Source: Gossypium raimondii (Eukaryota > Streptophyta > Magnoliopsida > Malvales > Malvaceae). Taken from it: a stretch of 64,000 nucleotides of DNA. Shown here piece after piece: positions 50,085 through 62,316 of this stretch. The translations under genes were made by a program, and so were the position numbers. Positions within the stretch are counted from its first letter, which is position 1; every line of letters begins with the position of its first letter. The stretch covers positions 59,839,980 through 59,903,979 of the forward strand of contig NC_068575.1 of NCBI RefSeq assembly GCF_025698545.1. The letters run 5' to 3'. The notes under the pieces were generated by a model. The model was not told the origin of the DNA. It made no database searches and saw nothing but the letters and a program-made list of their open reading frames with translations.

Positions 50085-51417
50085 TTACAGATCCCTTCTA
50101 CACAATGGACAAGAACCATGACTAAGCAGCCACTTATCTATGCACGGCTGGTGGAACATGTGATGGCACTGTGGCAAGTTCCTCACTGTTTCTCCAAGCT
50201 GAAAGTCCTGCATGATATAACACATAAAAGACAATCAAATAAGCTCTTTATCAATGGCATCTAGTTCTGAGAATAGGGTTAAGTGGAAACTAGACCTGAA
50301 GGCAAACTGAGCATGAAACTTTCTCCCCAGAAGCATTCACATTGTTACCGTTTGTGATTATCATCTTCGGGATTTTTTCAACCAAATGTCTGGCCAATCC
50401 TTTAGCACTACCGGTGTCGAAGATGTTGTGGACCTCCGCGAATGTTGTTGCAGGCTCAGCAGCACCCATCTAGTGAACGAAAACCGAAATCTTAAGCATA
50501 TTGCCCCTTTAATGGAAGCTCAGAAAAACTAGTATCATCTTGCAGTGAATATATAATATATATCACCTGACTCTGGACTGCACTCAGCATAGCCGGACCG
50601 ATTCGTTCACGAACAAGTCTCCCACTTAGAAGGCTTACAATCACATCAATCTGCATAATAGAATGGTTTCCATTTATCATAAGAACTAGCAAGTAGCAAC
50701 TAAAGCTGTAATACTGAACAAAACTGCTCACCAAGTAGAGCAAACATCCGATCCCGGATTCATCGGATTGCCAAAGGAGGAGAGAAGATTCGAAGACTTC
50801 AATCGAGAAAACTGCTCCAGATATTGCCCCAACCGCAGCCCCTCTAACGAACCCACTCTCCGTCTCTTGTCCTATCAATGCCCCCGTCATGGCCCCTAAC
50901 AATGTTCCCACTGCACAAACAAATGTCATCAATCTCCATCTTCACCATACTTAGAGCGAAAAAATGGTTACCTTCAGGCATTAAAGTGTTCCACATGTTA
51001 AATTCTATGAAATCAAACAGCATAATTGGATTTATTCTCTATATAATAAAAACGACGAAATTATATAACTTACCATAAAATTATGAATGGGAAAGCAAAA
51101 TTTAAAAGAAATAATGATAAAAAAGAGAGGAACTATCGTATTCATTCAAGCTATAACAACAGGGAAAATTCAATTTATTGCAAAACCAATATGAATAAGT
51201 AACGAATCAAATCCAAAAGCTTTTGAAGAAACAATGAAACAGAAAGAGAGAAAAGAAACCAACCCAACGCAAAGAAGAAGGTTAAGATGGCAGAGAAAAT
51301 GTTCCCAATAATGGCAGAAAGGGCGGAATTGCAAAATTCTTTAACCTTTTCAATGAAATTCCCTAACAAAGAAATTGAAGACATAGAAACACGAGATGGG
51401 TATCCGTAATAATCCAT
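50085..51417 (-). CDS. NIP1: RING-H2 membrane protein, NEP1-interacting protein (NIP1) type
   Basis: Likely E3 ubiquitin-ligase-type RING-H2 protein; in Arabidopsis and spinach, NIPs sit in the thylakoid membrane and tether the plastid RNA polymerase RPOTmp. Exons 51417-51264, 50910-50732, 50650-50567, 50469-50296 and 50207-50085 join in frame, 237 residues. The N-terminal third is hydrophobic: [40 protein letters not shown] and [18 protein letters not shown] are NIP hallmarks. The C-terminal RING-H2 is complete, spanning exons 4/5: SCSVCLQ + [20 protein letters not shown] + [20 protein letters not shown], with Cys/His ligands in the C3H2C3 order. No odd residues. Leader extends upstream with an (AT)n tract near 51505-51530. 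Confidence 0.95.
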
Positions 51418-52256
51418 TTTTTCCCTTTATTTGACGTTGTTAAGTGTTGAAATCAGAGAATTGGAATCAGAAAGTTTATGGTGATATAAAGAAGAAACTT
51501 TCTATATATATATCTATATATATATATAAAGACAGAGATGAGACGCGGTATATACTTAGTAGTGCTTTCAGGGATGAAAAGAGAGGACGTAAACAAATTC
51601 TGTCTGCAATTTCTTTGATGCAACCCTATTTCTTTCTCTATGAAAACAATGTTGTGATGGATGAAAAATCTTTCTTTATTATTATTTATTAGAAATCATG
51701 TTGATAGTCAAAAAGACAGGAGAGAGATAGGAAGCTTCTTTTTTGGCTTTCAGTTGCAGACAATGTTGCATGGACTGTGAGACGTAGGATGATGGATGGA
51801 TGACTCGTCTTCTATAAAAGAAAAAGGCCAAATTTTCCTCAATGTTTATTTTTTGGGGCTCATTGATTGGCTGGCTACTTTTCTTTGGGTGTGTTCGGCA
51901 AGGGCTGCACATTTAAGACTTTTTCCTTTAATCTAACCAATTGGAACCAACCACTCATTGCATTTACCACAACTACTTGACGTTTGGACATGGAATGTAC
52001 GGATCGTAATATTTTCTTCGTCAAATAGTACTCAATACGCATCGAAACGAATCTATTTGTGTCGTCACGTCCCCCAGCATCATGTTTACAAGTTGGTGTT
52101 ATGGTCTTCACTCATTTCGATATCATTTGATAATTGCTATCCCTCCAATATCAAACTAGGCAAGGAATTTGATACAACAAAACAATCCTTCAACATATCT
52201 ACCCCCAGTTGAATTAATGTTGCAAATAAAATAATATTAAATTTAAAAAAATAAAT
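51418..52256. other. NIP1 promoter and spacer
   Basis: Minus-strand leader and promoter of the RING gene to about 51700. Beyond that there are only overlapping short ORFs on both strands without domains. Confidence 0.45.
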
Positions 52257-52620
52257 TAGTTGACCGAGTCTCAGCTCAGTTGGTAATGGAATTGTTTTCG
52301 GTGTAGATTAACGCAGGGGCGAAGCCAGAACAATTTTTTAGGGGGCCAAATGCAATTTTAATTTTTTATAGTTTGTATCTTTATAATTTTTAAAGGATTA
52401 ACTCGAATTTTTATAATTTTAGTGGGGGGCCAAAGTATAATTTTACTTTTACTAATTTAAAATTTTAAAAAAAAATTAGAGGGTCTAAATGACAATTTTT
52501 CATTTGAGGGAGGTCGGGCCCATGCCAGCTCTCCTAGAATCGCCTCTAGATTGACGTCGGTTCCAGCGTGCTAAAGCACATTTATTCTTCTGTTTAAGAG
52601 TTGACGAGTGATATAAATAG
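52257..52620 (+). mobile_element. Probable tRNA-derived SINE split by a MITE
   Basis: 52270-52285 (TCAGCTCAGTTGGTAA) fits a Pol III A box in 11 of 12 positions. Beyond the inserted MITE (52314-52548) the phrase TCGGTTCCAGCGTGCT could be the B box. Removing the MITE and one duplication brings the boxes to a SINE-like spacing. The right end is unclear. Confidence 0.45.
52314..52548 (+). mobile_element. hAT-like MITE, CAGGGGCGAAGCC family, copy 4
   Basis: 235 bp, starting CAGGGGCGAAGCCAGAAC and ending GAATCGCCTCTA (terminal G changed to A). Flanked by GATTAACG (52306-52313) and GATTGACG (52549-52556), an 8-bp duplication with one mismatch. Best-preserved left end of the four copies. Confidence 0.8.
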
Positions 52621-53199
52621 TTCAAAGAATTATTTAAAAAAATTAAAGTCGCGTTTAACTTTTATTTTTTTATCTATTAACCATTTTATTTTTTCTATAA
52701 ATACATTAAAAATAATAGTTATTAACTGAAATTATTGAACCTAAATTAATAATTTTAAAATGTACATATATTTATATGAATGTAATTGAAATACTTTGTA
52801 TGTATACATAATATAGAATTTATTTTTTCACCAATTTAATATATAAGTTATTATGAAACTAAAAATTTAAAAATATTTAAATGCATATATAATTTATCAA
52901 GAAATTAAAACTAGACTATAATTAAATATATGTATGTATGTGCGTGAAAAATATTTGAAAACATCGAAAACTTGAAAGAATGTACTGAAACAATATGGTA
53001 TCAGTACGTATTAGTACTGAGATAAAAATAATACATCCACTGGTATGATATTGACTACCTTGTTATGTCTCGAGCTGCGAATGAAAGCCCGTGACAAAGG
53101 CACATAGAATGTCTGATAGATGTCAATTGATTAAATGATACTCTTTTGACCCATTTGAACTGGCCCGATTCGTAAAACATACGGAGAAACCCATCTACT
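52621..53199. other. AT-rich spacer
   Basis: No gene or clear repeat structure seen. Confidence 0.45.
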
Positions 53200-53520
53200 T
53201 AAGGCCTTGGTGGCTTAGTGGAACTCTCTAGTAAAATTAAAGTTACCATGATGAATATTGTAATCCCTAAAGGATAAGATTGTATAGAATTTAAATATCT
53301 TAACACTCTAATTTTGTAGATAGACGTTAATCTCAGCCATCGACTTAACTCAATCTGTATCGTTAGATGTAAAGGAGCTCAACTATAAATAAAGTTCTCA
53401 TTTCATTTGTAATCACTTCATTTAAAGAATACATTTGAATATATTTACTCAAACATCTTGTGTGCATTATTTTCTTGTGGCTTTTTATTTCTTTTGTGCT
53501 CATTTATTTTTCAATTTAAA
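53200..53520 (+). mobile_element. LTR-like fragment with TATA box
   Basis: Contains CTATAAATAAAG at about 53383, followed by TTTGTAATCACTTCATTTAA and ACTCAAACATCTTGTG, resembling the U3-R-U5 part of a plant copia LTR. No paired LTR or coding part lies nearby, so at best it is a solo or truncated LTR. Ends were not determined. Confidence 0.35.
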
Positions 53521-53714
53521 ACTAATCATCACGACATTTTATTAAAATAAAAATAAAAGGATTGAGTTGTTGAAATCCTAAATTGATATTAACAAAATTT
53601 CAAATCAACAAAAATCTTCCGCCTAAACCAATAATCTAATTTACCTCAAATAAAAATATTTAATATACTTCAATTGACAAAAATAAACTACATAGATAAT
53701 TACCGAATTTTTTT

Positions 53715-54490
53715 TTTTTAAATCATTTTAGGCACCCAAAAAAATTGTGAAATGAACATTCACGTTACAAAAATTTATTCATTTTAGTCACTCCCATTAA
53801 AATTGCAAATAGAAATCTTACATGACATTCAAACTAATTTTTTTAAATTTCCACCTTGGATATTAATCTCCACCTCATTATATTGCATTCAAAATTTTTA
53901 TTTTCATTTTACTCACTAAAATGCCATCTGCTTTAACCAAACAATTTGCAGCATTTGGGTAGTCTTCAGTTGCAAATCTAACCAAATAAAATACCCCCTA
54001 AAGTCTTGATTAGAGAAATTAAGCTGGGATTTCATCTTAATCTCGCCAATGTTAAAAATGTGGTGTAAAAAATCTTACAAAAGTTTTGTTGGGGAGGCTT
54101 AAACAGGGGCCTAGTGATGCCGATGCCTTCACATGCCCACCATAGTGGTGGCTCCCCCTGCCCCCAAACCCAAAGCCACAAGTCGAAGCCCTCATCATTC
54201 CAACATTCCACTCTATAGCCTTGCTAGAAAGATAGAGCTGAAGGAATCTCCATGTGTTTCCCCTTTTTTTATTTCTATTTTTCATTGCTGCAAAAGGTTC
54301 AACATTCAAGATGTTCCCTAAACGTTAGAGTTTAGGGTTTTTTATTGACTAAAATGAAAATAAATCATTTGAATGCAAAACAATGAGGTGGAAAATAAAA
54401 AAAATAATTAGAATATCAGGTAAAATTCTCATTTACAATTTTAACAAAAGAAACCAAAAACCAACAATCTTTGTAACATGAATACTTATT
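53715..54490. mobile_element. Fold-back element carrying a Gly-rich ORF
   Basis: The left arm (to about 53935: CACGTTACAAAAATTTATTC, CTCCACCTCATTATATTGCA, TTTTCATTTTACTCACTAAA) is inverted on the right (about 54340-54490: GACTAAAATGAAAATAAATC, TGCAAAACAATGAGGTGGAA, TTTGTAACATGAATA). The GC-rich centre has an 85-codon minus-strand frame (54309-54052) with CGFGFGGRGSHHYGGH. The frame may be a by-product of the element; I do not claim a protein. Confidence 0.6.
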
Positions 54491-54689
54491 TTGCATTTTC
54501 CTTTTATGCCCAAAATGTTTTTTTTTTGAAAGTTTTACTATTTATTTGTTTATCGAAAAAAAAAAACACTCTGAATCCCAACAGACCAACGTACATGATA
54601 TGTTGAGCTGAGACATGATCCAAAATTATTTGCAATCAGCTTCCTCCTATTCATTTGAGGTGGACTTAATTTGTTTATAAGGTTGAATT

Positions 54690-55385
54690 ACACCACAGGT
54701 CAGTTAATTATGGGTTTTTTTTTTTGTCATTTAATTATGAATTTTTAAAATTTATCACTCAACTATAATTTTTTTATTTTGGTCACCTAACTAATTGAGA
54801 TTATTATTTTGGTCCATTTCCTTTAATTGCACCAACAAGAGGTTGATATAGTAGTTGAAAAATAGGTATAATAACAAATTTAGCCATTAACTTTTACATA
54901 TTACATTGGTTTTGTCATAATTTTAAAAATTAACCCTTAAAATTTACAAATGGTCTTAATTTGATCCTAATTCTAAAAATTCAAAGAAATATATAAAAAT
55001 ACATAATTATTTTCAAAAATATAATAATAAAATTTAAAAATATATAAAAATAAAATAATATCGTTGACAATAAATAATAATATAATTTTTAAAAATATAT
55101 AATAACACATAAATATTTTAAAAAGTATAATAATAAATTATTTAATAAAAAATTATATTAATATTTTAAAATAAAATTTAAATTTTAAAATTTAAAAAAT
55201 AATTAAATACTGACATGTCATCCACATGTTTGCCATGTCATCAAAGTTAAAAAGTGAATTTTTTCATCCTTTTGAAGTGATTTGATAAAAAAGTTTAAGA
55301 GCTAAAAGAGGCAAAATAATAAATAAAAGGTTAAAATAATTTTTTATAAAATTGGAGGACCAAATAAGTTATTATGCTTTTTATT
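54690..55385. mobile_element. Composite of worn MITE-type repeats
   Basis: Phrases such as TTTATCACTCAACTATAATT, TTTTGGTCACCTAACTAATT and ACAAATTTAGCCATTAACTT resemble the fold-back families at 6.2-7.5 and 13.8 kb. The right side (GGAGGACCAAATAAGTTATT) could be the other end. Boundaries not resolved. Confidence 0.4.
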
Positions 55386-57189
55386 TTTGCTTTAATTAAT
55401 TTTATACATATATTTATAAAAACTATATTGTTTTATATTCTTTGATCAATGTTCTTGTAATTAGGTTTTTTGTAATATTTTTATTTTTATTATTTGAGGT
55501 TTTCGATTAACATACCTCTATTTAAAGTAAAATTTAATAATAAATTTTTTTAAGAATCTAATCGAAACCAAATTAAATAACATCAATCTAATTCGTACTA
55601 TATTATCAATTTATGATGTTTTAATATATGAATTAAATATATTTAATTATTAATTAAATAAAAATAAAATTAATTGGAATGCAAATCGAATCGACAGAAT
55701 TTTGGTTTCATTTAGAATTTGGTGGAGGATATACATCAGACTTGGGTTGCGAGCAGTGGGCAACTAAGTCAAATCGGCTAAATTAGGATTGTCTTGTTTA
55801 AAGGAAAAAGCCACTTTGAAAACAACAAAACTGGGCTCCACAATATAATGCGGGAGCTGGATAAATTCAATGGTGGGAGAGCAAAACCCGTATAGAGATG
55901 ACACGTGCAAACATGAAAGATGATAAAGATTGGGAGAGAGAAAAGTAGAATTAATTAAAATAAAATAAAAGTGTATTTAATGTATCCAATGATTAAAAGT
56001 CATAAAAAAGAAACTTAAATGATAGAATTGTTGATAGTTTTTTTATTTGTCCAAATGAAACTTAGTTTAAATTTAAAAGAGTTTGAGTGATAATATTAAG
56101 TTAGAAAAATCAGCTTAAGATATGAATCAGCTTTAAGGTTGAATATTTAAGGTTCGAGCTTGACCCAACTTTTTTAAAATTTATAATGTTTTATATTATG
56201 TTATTTTTATAGATCGTATAATTATAGTAAAGAAAATTAAATTTAATATATAGATTAAAAATGTTAAGATGACTATATATAAAATTATAAAATATTAAAT
56301 TAAAATAACATAAACATATATTTAAATTTTTAAAAGCAATATATGTAAGCTTAAAATGAGTTTGAGTTATTTATAAATATGAGCAAAATTTTAAAACCAC
56401 ATTTCGAGTTAACTTTAGGTAAGTATAAAGTATGTTACTATAATGCCTATGCCCTACCCATAAACATGAACGAAACCTAATATATATTTTTTCTAATTAA
56501 TTCGAGAAATGGATGTGACCGAGGCAAAGTTAGAAAATCATTTTAGATGTAAAATAAATAAAAAATTTAAAGTATAATTTTATCTTTGTATTAATTTATA
56601 TTTTTTAAAAATTTTGAAATATTAATAATTTTTTGCTCTTAACTTTCCCTTTTAATATATAGAATTTTATTAGTGTTCTAGTAATTTTGTTATTTTATTT
56701 AACATTTAAACAATAAAAAGTTACCTATGAGTTTTTGAGTGTATCTAATGACAAATGAAGAGAATTCGTAAAATCTTAATTTTGTTTTTCAACTTTATAA
56801 AAATTGAAACATTAGTATTTTAACTTTATTTTTTTATAAAAAAAATATGATTATCTTATTTTATGAAAATTAGAAAATTAGATAAGTTATTGATAAACAC
56901 ATGGACTTAAATAATTGTTTTTATAACAAAATAAGTCTGCTACCCTAGCACGCAACTGTCTGCTCTCTCTAGCATGTTTTTAGGTTTTTTGTTTTAGTCT
57001 CCTGTTTTGTTCGACGGCGGTCGTCTCTTAAGTCTTCTTTTTTCTTTTAGAAAATTGATACCCACGTTTGGGATTTCTACCTGCATTCATGGAAACTGAA
57101 TTTGCTGGATTAACACTTAATAAAGAAGAATAAGAAGTTTTACAAGTACAATTAGAGCCGAATACGGAAAGGGAGACGGGGACTTTTTG
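55386..57189. other. AT-rich spacer without a recognised gene
   Basis: Only short frames. The last 100 bases may already belong to the LINE remnant. Confidence 0.45.
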
Positions 57190-57925
57190 ACTGGTGGGGT
57201 GTTTCCTAACAACTAGCATTATTCACTTCCCAGCAATGAGAAGTACTATGGTGAATTTATGGCATCCTGTTCGGGGTGTTCAAATCTGGGATATGGGGGA
57301 GAAAAGGTTTTTGTTTCAATTTTTTCATGTTATGGGATATGGAAAGGGTTTTGAAGGGGTCACCATGGACTTTTAACAACCACTTGTTGGTGTTATACAA
57401 GCTGCAATGGGGGGAGGATCCATTAAAAGTTCTTTAATTTTGACACATTTTTGGGTACAAATTCATGATGTTCCTATCGGTTTTTTCTTTGAAAACTTGG
57501 CAATGCAATTGGGTAATTTCATAGGGGAATTTATGGAGTATGACGGTTCGAATCTGGGGAAAGAAAATCGAAACTTTTGACAAATCTATATAATGATGAG
57601 GGGATTCCTTGGTTTGTATGTGGAGATTGTAATGAAATTATGTATGGCTTTGAGAAAAAAAGAAGGCTACTTAGAGATGAAAGAAGAATGAAAACTTTTC
57701 GAAATGTGTTGGAAGATTGTCACCTGATGGATGTGGGGTATTCTAGTAATTGGTTCATATGGGAGAGAGACAATTTGCCGGAAACAAACATTCAAGAACG
57801 ATTGGATAGAGGAGTGGCAAACGAGAAATGGATGACCATGTTTCGTGAGGTAACAATTCAACATGTTGTGCATTTTTTATCCGATCATTGTCCTCTTCTA
57901 ATTAATACGAAAAGGGAAGACAAAT
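57190..57925 (+). pseudogene. Internally deleted LINE: ORF1 (DUF4283) fused to endonuclease
   Basis: The first part (57190-57560) is a DUF4283-type LINE ORF1 in broken frames: SIIHFPAMRSTMVNLWHPV, EKRFLFQFFHVM, then after a frameshift PWTFNNHLLV and THFWVQIHDVPIGFFFENLA. At about 57570 it passes directly into an apurinic endonuclease-like domain, frame 57577-57927: PWFVCGDCNEIMYGFEKK, CHLMDVGYSSNWFIWERDNL and IQHVVHFLSDHCPLLI. The zinc-knuckle region and the N-terminal half of the endonuclease that should lie between are missing, as is the reverse transcriptase. The fragment ends 50 bases before the outer LTR. Confidence 0.8.
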
Positions 57926-57980
57926 GACTGAGTGGTAAGATATGGTTGCAAGTTTGAAGCTTGATGGGTTATGAAAGACT

Positions 57981-58180
57981 TGTAACAACCCGATTTTGGG
58001 TCTAGTCGGAACAGTGGTTTCGAGACCACAAATTTGATGAGAAAAATTATTTTAATATTATTTTTTGTATTTACAGCATGTGATTATATATGTGTGAAAG
58101 TTACGTAAATAAATTTTACTATTTGAATGCTTAATTCGGTAAAAAGGACTAAATCGCGTAAAGCGTAAAAGTTGTGTTCT
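57981..58180 (+). mobile_element. Outer LTR, left part
   Basis: Begins TGTAACAACCCGATTTTGGG, followed by AACAGTGGTTTCGAGACCAC. It is interrupted at 58180 by the inner solo LTR and resumes at 61445 (GTTCT present on both sides). Related to, but clearly diverged from, the inner LTR. Confidence 0.75.
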
Positions 58181-60215
58181 TGTAATAGCCCAAATTTGGG
58201 CCTAGTCGAAACAGTGGTTTCGGGACCACAAATGTAATATTTTGAAAATTTCTACAGTAAGATATTATCCTTGGTATAGTAAAATAAGAAAATAAAGTAA
58301 CAGAAAGGGAAATTTTGAGTTATGTCAATATTGAGAAGTTTATTATGACATATTAATGCAAGGAAGGATTAAATCGCAAAAGTGAGAAAAGTATTGTTGC
58401 CCAAGAGTAAATACTCAAAATTTGAGGGGTTAAAGTGTAAATATGAAAAAGTTGAAGGACCAAAGGTGTAAATATTTTAAGGGTGGAATGATCTAGAATC
58501 TAAGGAAAATGGATGAATTAGGACCAAATTGAATAAGATAAGAATTGTGAGGGACTAAATCGTAATTTTACCAAATTAAGTGTGACTCAATGATGGAATT
58601 TTAAAAGATTATGAAGGGCAAAATGGTCAATTAGAAGAGAGAGAAATCTAGAAGGCAATGATGATGTTGGTGATATTTTAGATACTAAATAAATAAATAT
58701 TAGTTTATTAATATTTTAATATGATTTTTAAATGATATTTTATTAATTTATTATTATTCTATTTAGTATATATATATGGAAGGAAAGATGAGGAATTATC
58801 ATCTTCTTCCCCATGCAACCAACGTATGAAGAGGAAAGAAAGAAAGAAACTTTCTTTTCTTTACAATTTGGTCATTTTACCAAAAATTCACCATTATCAC
58901 TTAGAAATCAAAAGAATTTCTATATCCATCAAGAGAGAAAGATAACAAGGAGACTATGGAGAGCTAGAATATCAAGTTAGATTCAAGAAATAGAAGCTGG
59001 AGGAGAGAGAAAATCAAGTTAAAGATTGAAATCAATTGAGCAAGGTAAGAACATCAAGATTTCAATATATTTTTGAGTTTGATACTATTGAAAATGTATG
59101 AAATTGATGTTAATGTAGAGTTTTATTACATAAGGTTTTATGTTCTTGGTATGTTAGTGAAGAGAAAATAAGAGAAAGTGATGAGAAATAGTGTAGAGAA
59201 AGAAAATAAGAGTGTTATAAACTTAGTAATCAATATTTTGCACTAAAACAGTTTGGACAGCAGCAATAGGTTAACTTTCAAAAAACACCAAACATTGTGG
59301 CAATTGAATTAGAAGATGAATAAAATATGAAATTAAATATTATTGAGTCTAGTTTCTCATAGAATAAACGGTGTAAGCAATAGAATTGCAAATCATGAGA
59401 TATAATAAATTTTGTGAGACAGTGTCAGAATGATTTCGGGTTCCCCTGTTCTGACTTTAGAAAATCATCAAAAATTGAAGAAAAGTAATTATGAGTTATA
59501 ATATATAGGATTAGAATAATTAATGAATCTATTTTCAAATGAAATAAACGGGAACATCATCCAAATTCTGTACAATTAGATAATTCATTTTTAGTGAAGA
59601 GTGGTCGGAACTGTCAGACAGCAAAATAGGGGAAACTTTAAAGAATAAACTGTACTATTTGGTTAAACCAAAAATTCTTAAAATTTTATGGCAAGAAGAT
59701 ATGTGAGTCTAGTTTCGGGGAAAATTAATGGATCTTAATTTGGATTTCTGTAGCTCAAGATATAAATGATTTAGTGACTATGACTCAAATGGACAGCTTT
59801 GAATAAATTTACAAGAAAATAGTGAAATTATAGATAATGTTACTTATAAGCATGTTATGTAAATTAAGGATGTGGAATGGAGAGGAGGAGGAGGAAAATA
59901 AATTTATGAATATTATGCTAGCATGGATTTGCATTTCAAATGGTTAAATTGCATGATTTGGGCTCGAGGACTAAATTGAATAAAAGTAAAACTTTAGGGG
60001 CAATTTTGGAAAAGTGTCAAAATTACCAAATTGCATGAAATGAGTTGTTTTATTAAATGAAAAATTAATTTAGATTAAGATAGGGTAGAAAATCGAGAAA
60101 ATGGAAAATTACCAAAATGCCCTTGTATCTTGGTATTTCTGCAAATTAGCCTGGTAAGTTCATATGGCTGAAATTTAATGATTAAATGTTAATTCATGAA
60201 TTATATAATGTATGA

Positions 60216-60245
60216 TGAAATATATATATATATATATATATATTT
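60216..60245. repeat. (AT)n microsatellite in the inner LTR
   Basis: Alternating A and T run, directly visible. Confidence 0.9.
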
Positions 60246-60501
60246 ATTGATGAAATGAGAATAAAATAAAAATGCGAAAACTGATAAACGATGGAATATG
60301 AATTATACTTATATTTGTGCATTATTGGTCATGGTTTAAACTCATGTGTGAAAATAAAGTTTCATAGTATGTGTGTATGGTATATTCAATATATGATTTG
60401 GCATGAAATAATGTCATGAATGGTTTATGAATTAACACATGTTGGTAAGCCTGATATATGAATAAATGATCAAATTCAGCGGAACGCCGGATTTGAGTAC
60501 T

Positions 60502-60857
60502 TCTGATCAAGTGATAAAGTGATAAGTGGTAGCATTAGCTACACTTATCTGATCAAGTGAGAAAGTGATAAGTGGTAACATTAGCTACACTTATCTGATC
60601 AAGTGAGAAAGTGATAAGTGGTAGCATTAGCTATACTTATCTGATCAAGTGATAAAGTGATAAGTGGTAGCCTTAGATACACTTATCTGATCAAGTGACA
60701 AAGTGATAAGTGGTAGTTTTAGCTACACTTATCTGATCAAGTGACAAAGTGATAAGTGGTAGTTTTAGCTACACTTATCTGATCAAGTGACAAAGTGATA
60801 AGTGGTAGTCTAGCTACACTTAACTGATCAAGGACAAGTGATAAGTGATCATAAGTA
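60502..60857 (+). repeat. 46-bp minisatellite in the inner LTR
   Basis: Seven units of 46 bp starting at 60502, 60548, 60594, 60640, 60686, 60732 and 60778, plus a partial eighth. Each begins TCTGATCAAGTGA and includes AAGTGATAAGTGGTAG and TAGCTACACTTA. Units differ at a few positions. Each unit contains the palindrome TGATCA. Confidence 0.92.
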
Positions 60858-62316
60858 AGACCATAGTTATACTATGGCAAAGTGGAAGTGAATTACTCAA
60901 ATTTTCGTAACCGTTCCCTAATTTGTTTAAGGATTGTAAGTGACAAATGGGCCCAAAAGAATTAAAGCAAATGGATAAGTGGTAGTGTATTTATACCAGG
61001 ATGATGTTGTTATTTAAGCTAAAGTGATATCTTTATTGCAAAATTGAGAATTACATAAATGTGTTAATGAATGGTATAATCGATAAACGTTGAGTTAAAT
61101 GGTAAATACGTATTAGTGTTAAACTTAGTGACATTGAATTGTACGTGAATTAAATGGAAATTGCTAGTGATATGATCTAAATTGTGAGCATGAGAAATTG
61201 CGAATTGAATGAAATGGAAATAAAGCATTGAATTGCATGAATATGTATCGGGTCTCGTAGACTCTATTTATTAAGATTATAATATTTTGAGGATATATTG
61301 TGAAGAGTTATAAAAGCATGTTAATACTTTTGAAAGTTTTAATGATGAAATTTTATAACTCGGTTAAATATGTTTACAAGTGTATGTATTCTGGTATTGC
61401 CTCGTACCCTATTCCGATGTTGGACACGGGTAAGGGGTGTTACAGTTCTATAAGCTAAAAGTGTCTAATAGCTATACAACATTAAAGTTTAAGTCCTTAT
61501 ATGATAATTAGACCATAAATGGTGATAGTGGGATGTGTTGGTTTGGAATTTTTGAAATTAGTAATATTTTATAATGTTATAAAGGTAAAATAATTAATAA
61601 TGATAAAATAACATAAGAATTATATGTCCATCTTCTTCACAAAAACACTTCAATCGATTCTGACATGGAGAAACCATAGCTAGGGTTCAGTCATGCTTAT
61701 TTTGCTTGATTGGTAAGATATTTTGTCCCATTTTTAATTATTTCTATGTTTTTGAGATCGTTGCTTTGTGCTCTAGCTAGCCCATGCCCTAATTTTTGAA
61801 TTGGTTGATGAATTTGTGAGTTTCCATTGATGATAGCTTGATGTTTTTGAATGTTGATGATGGAAAATGAATAATTGTTGATAGATTAATATGTTTTGTA
61901 AAGTGATTTTTGACAAAAATGTCAAATAGGGATTCAATTGTGAAATATGCAAATTGAGTGGTTGAAATGTGAAATAATGAAACTTTTGGGCTGCTAGGGG
62001 CACTATAGTAATTCGGCTAAGCTTAGGTTATATTGAATTGTGTGAATTTTGTGTATTTGTAAAATAAGAATTAAATTGAATAAATGTGAAACTTTAGGGG
62101 CTAAAGTGCAAAAATGTCTAAATAGGTATTTTTGGATGAAATTGAATGAATAGGTGATTAAATGAGTTAAATTTGAATTCATATAGATCAAGAAAGAAAT
62201 AAATCAGATTTAGATCGGGAGAAATCGAAAGTTGACGAGTAGTTGATCCGATCCATCCGTTTTCGTATGAGGTAAGTTCATAAGTAAATAAATATTTTTG
62301 AATTTAAATGTATATG

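Larger units (their letters stand above)
58181..61444 (+). mobile_element. Inner solo LTR of 3264 bp (gypsy-type)
   Basis: Starts TGTAATAGCCCAAATTTGGG and ends GGTAAGGGGTGTTACA (TG...CA ends), flanked by a perfect 5-bp duplication GTTCT at 58176-58180 and 61445-61449. No internal region, gag or pol lies within, so it is a solo LTR from LTR-LTR recombination. The opening AACAGTGGTTTCGGGACCAC recalls Tekay/Del-type chromovirus LTRs, but that lineage call is from memory. It contains a 46-bp minisatellite. Confidence 0.85.

Noticed and set aside
58181-61444. Direct-repeat array at 60.5 kb as a CRISPR array
   Set aside because: Units are contiguous without unique spacers, and the setting is a plant LTR.
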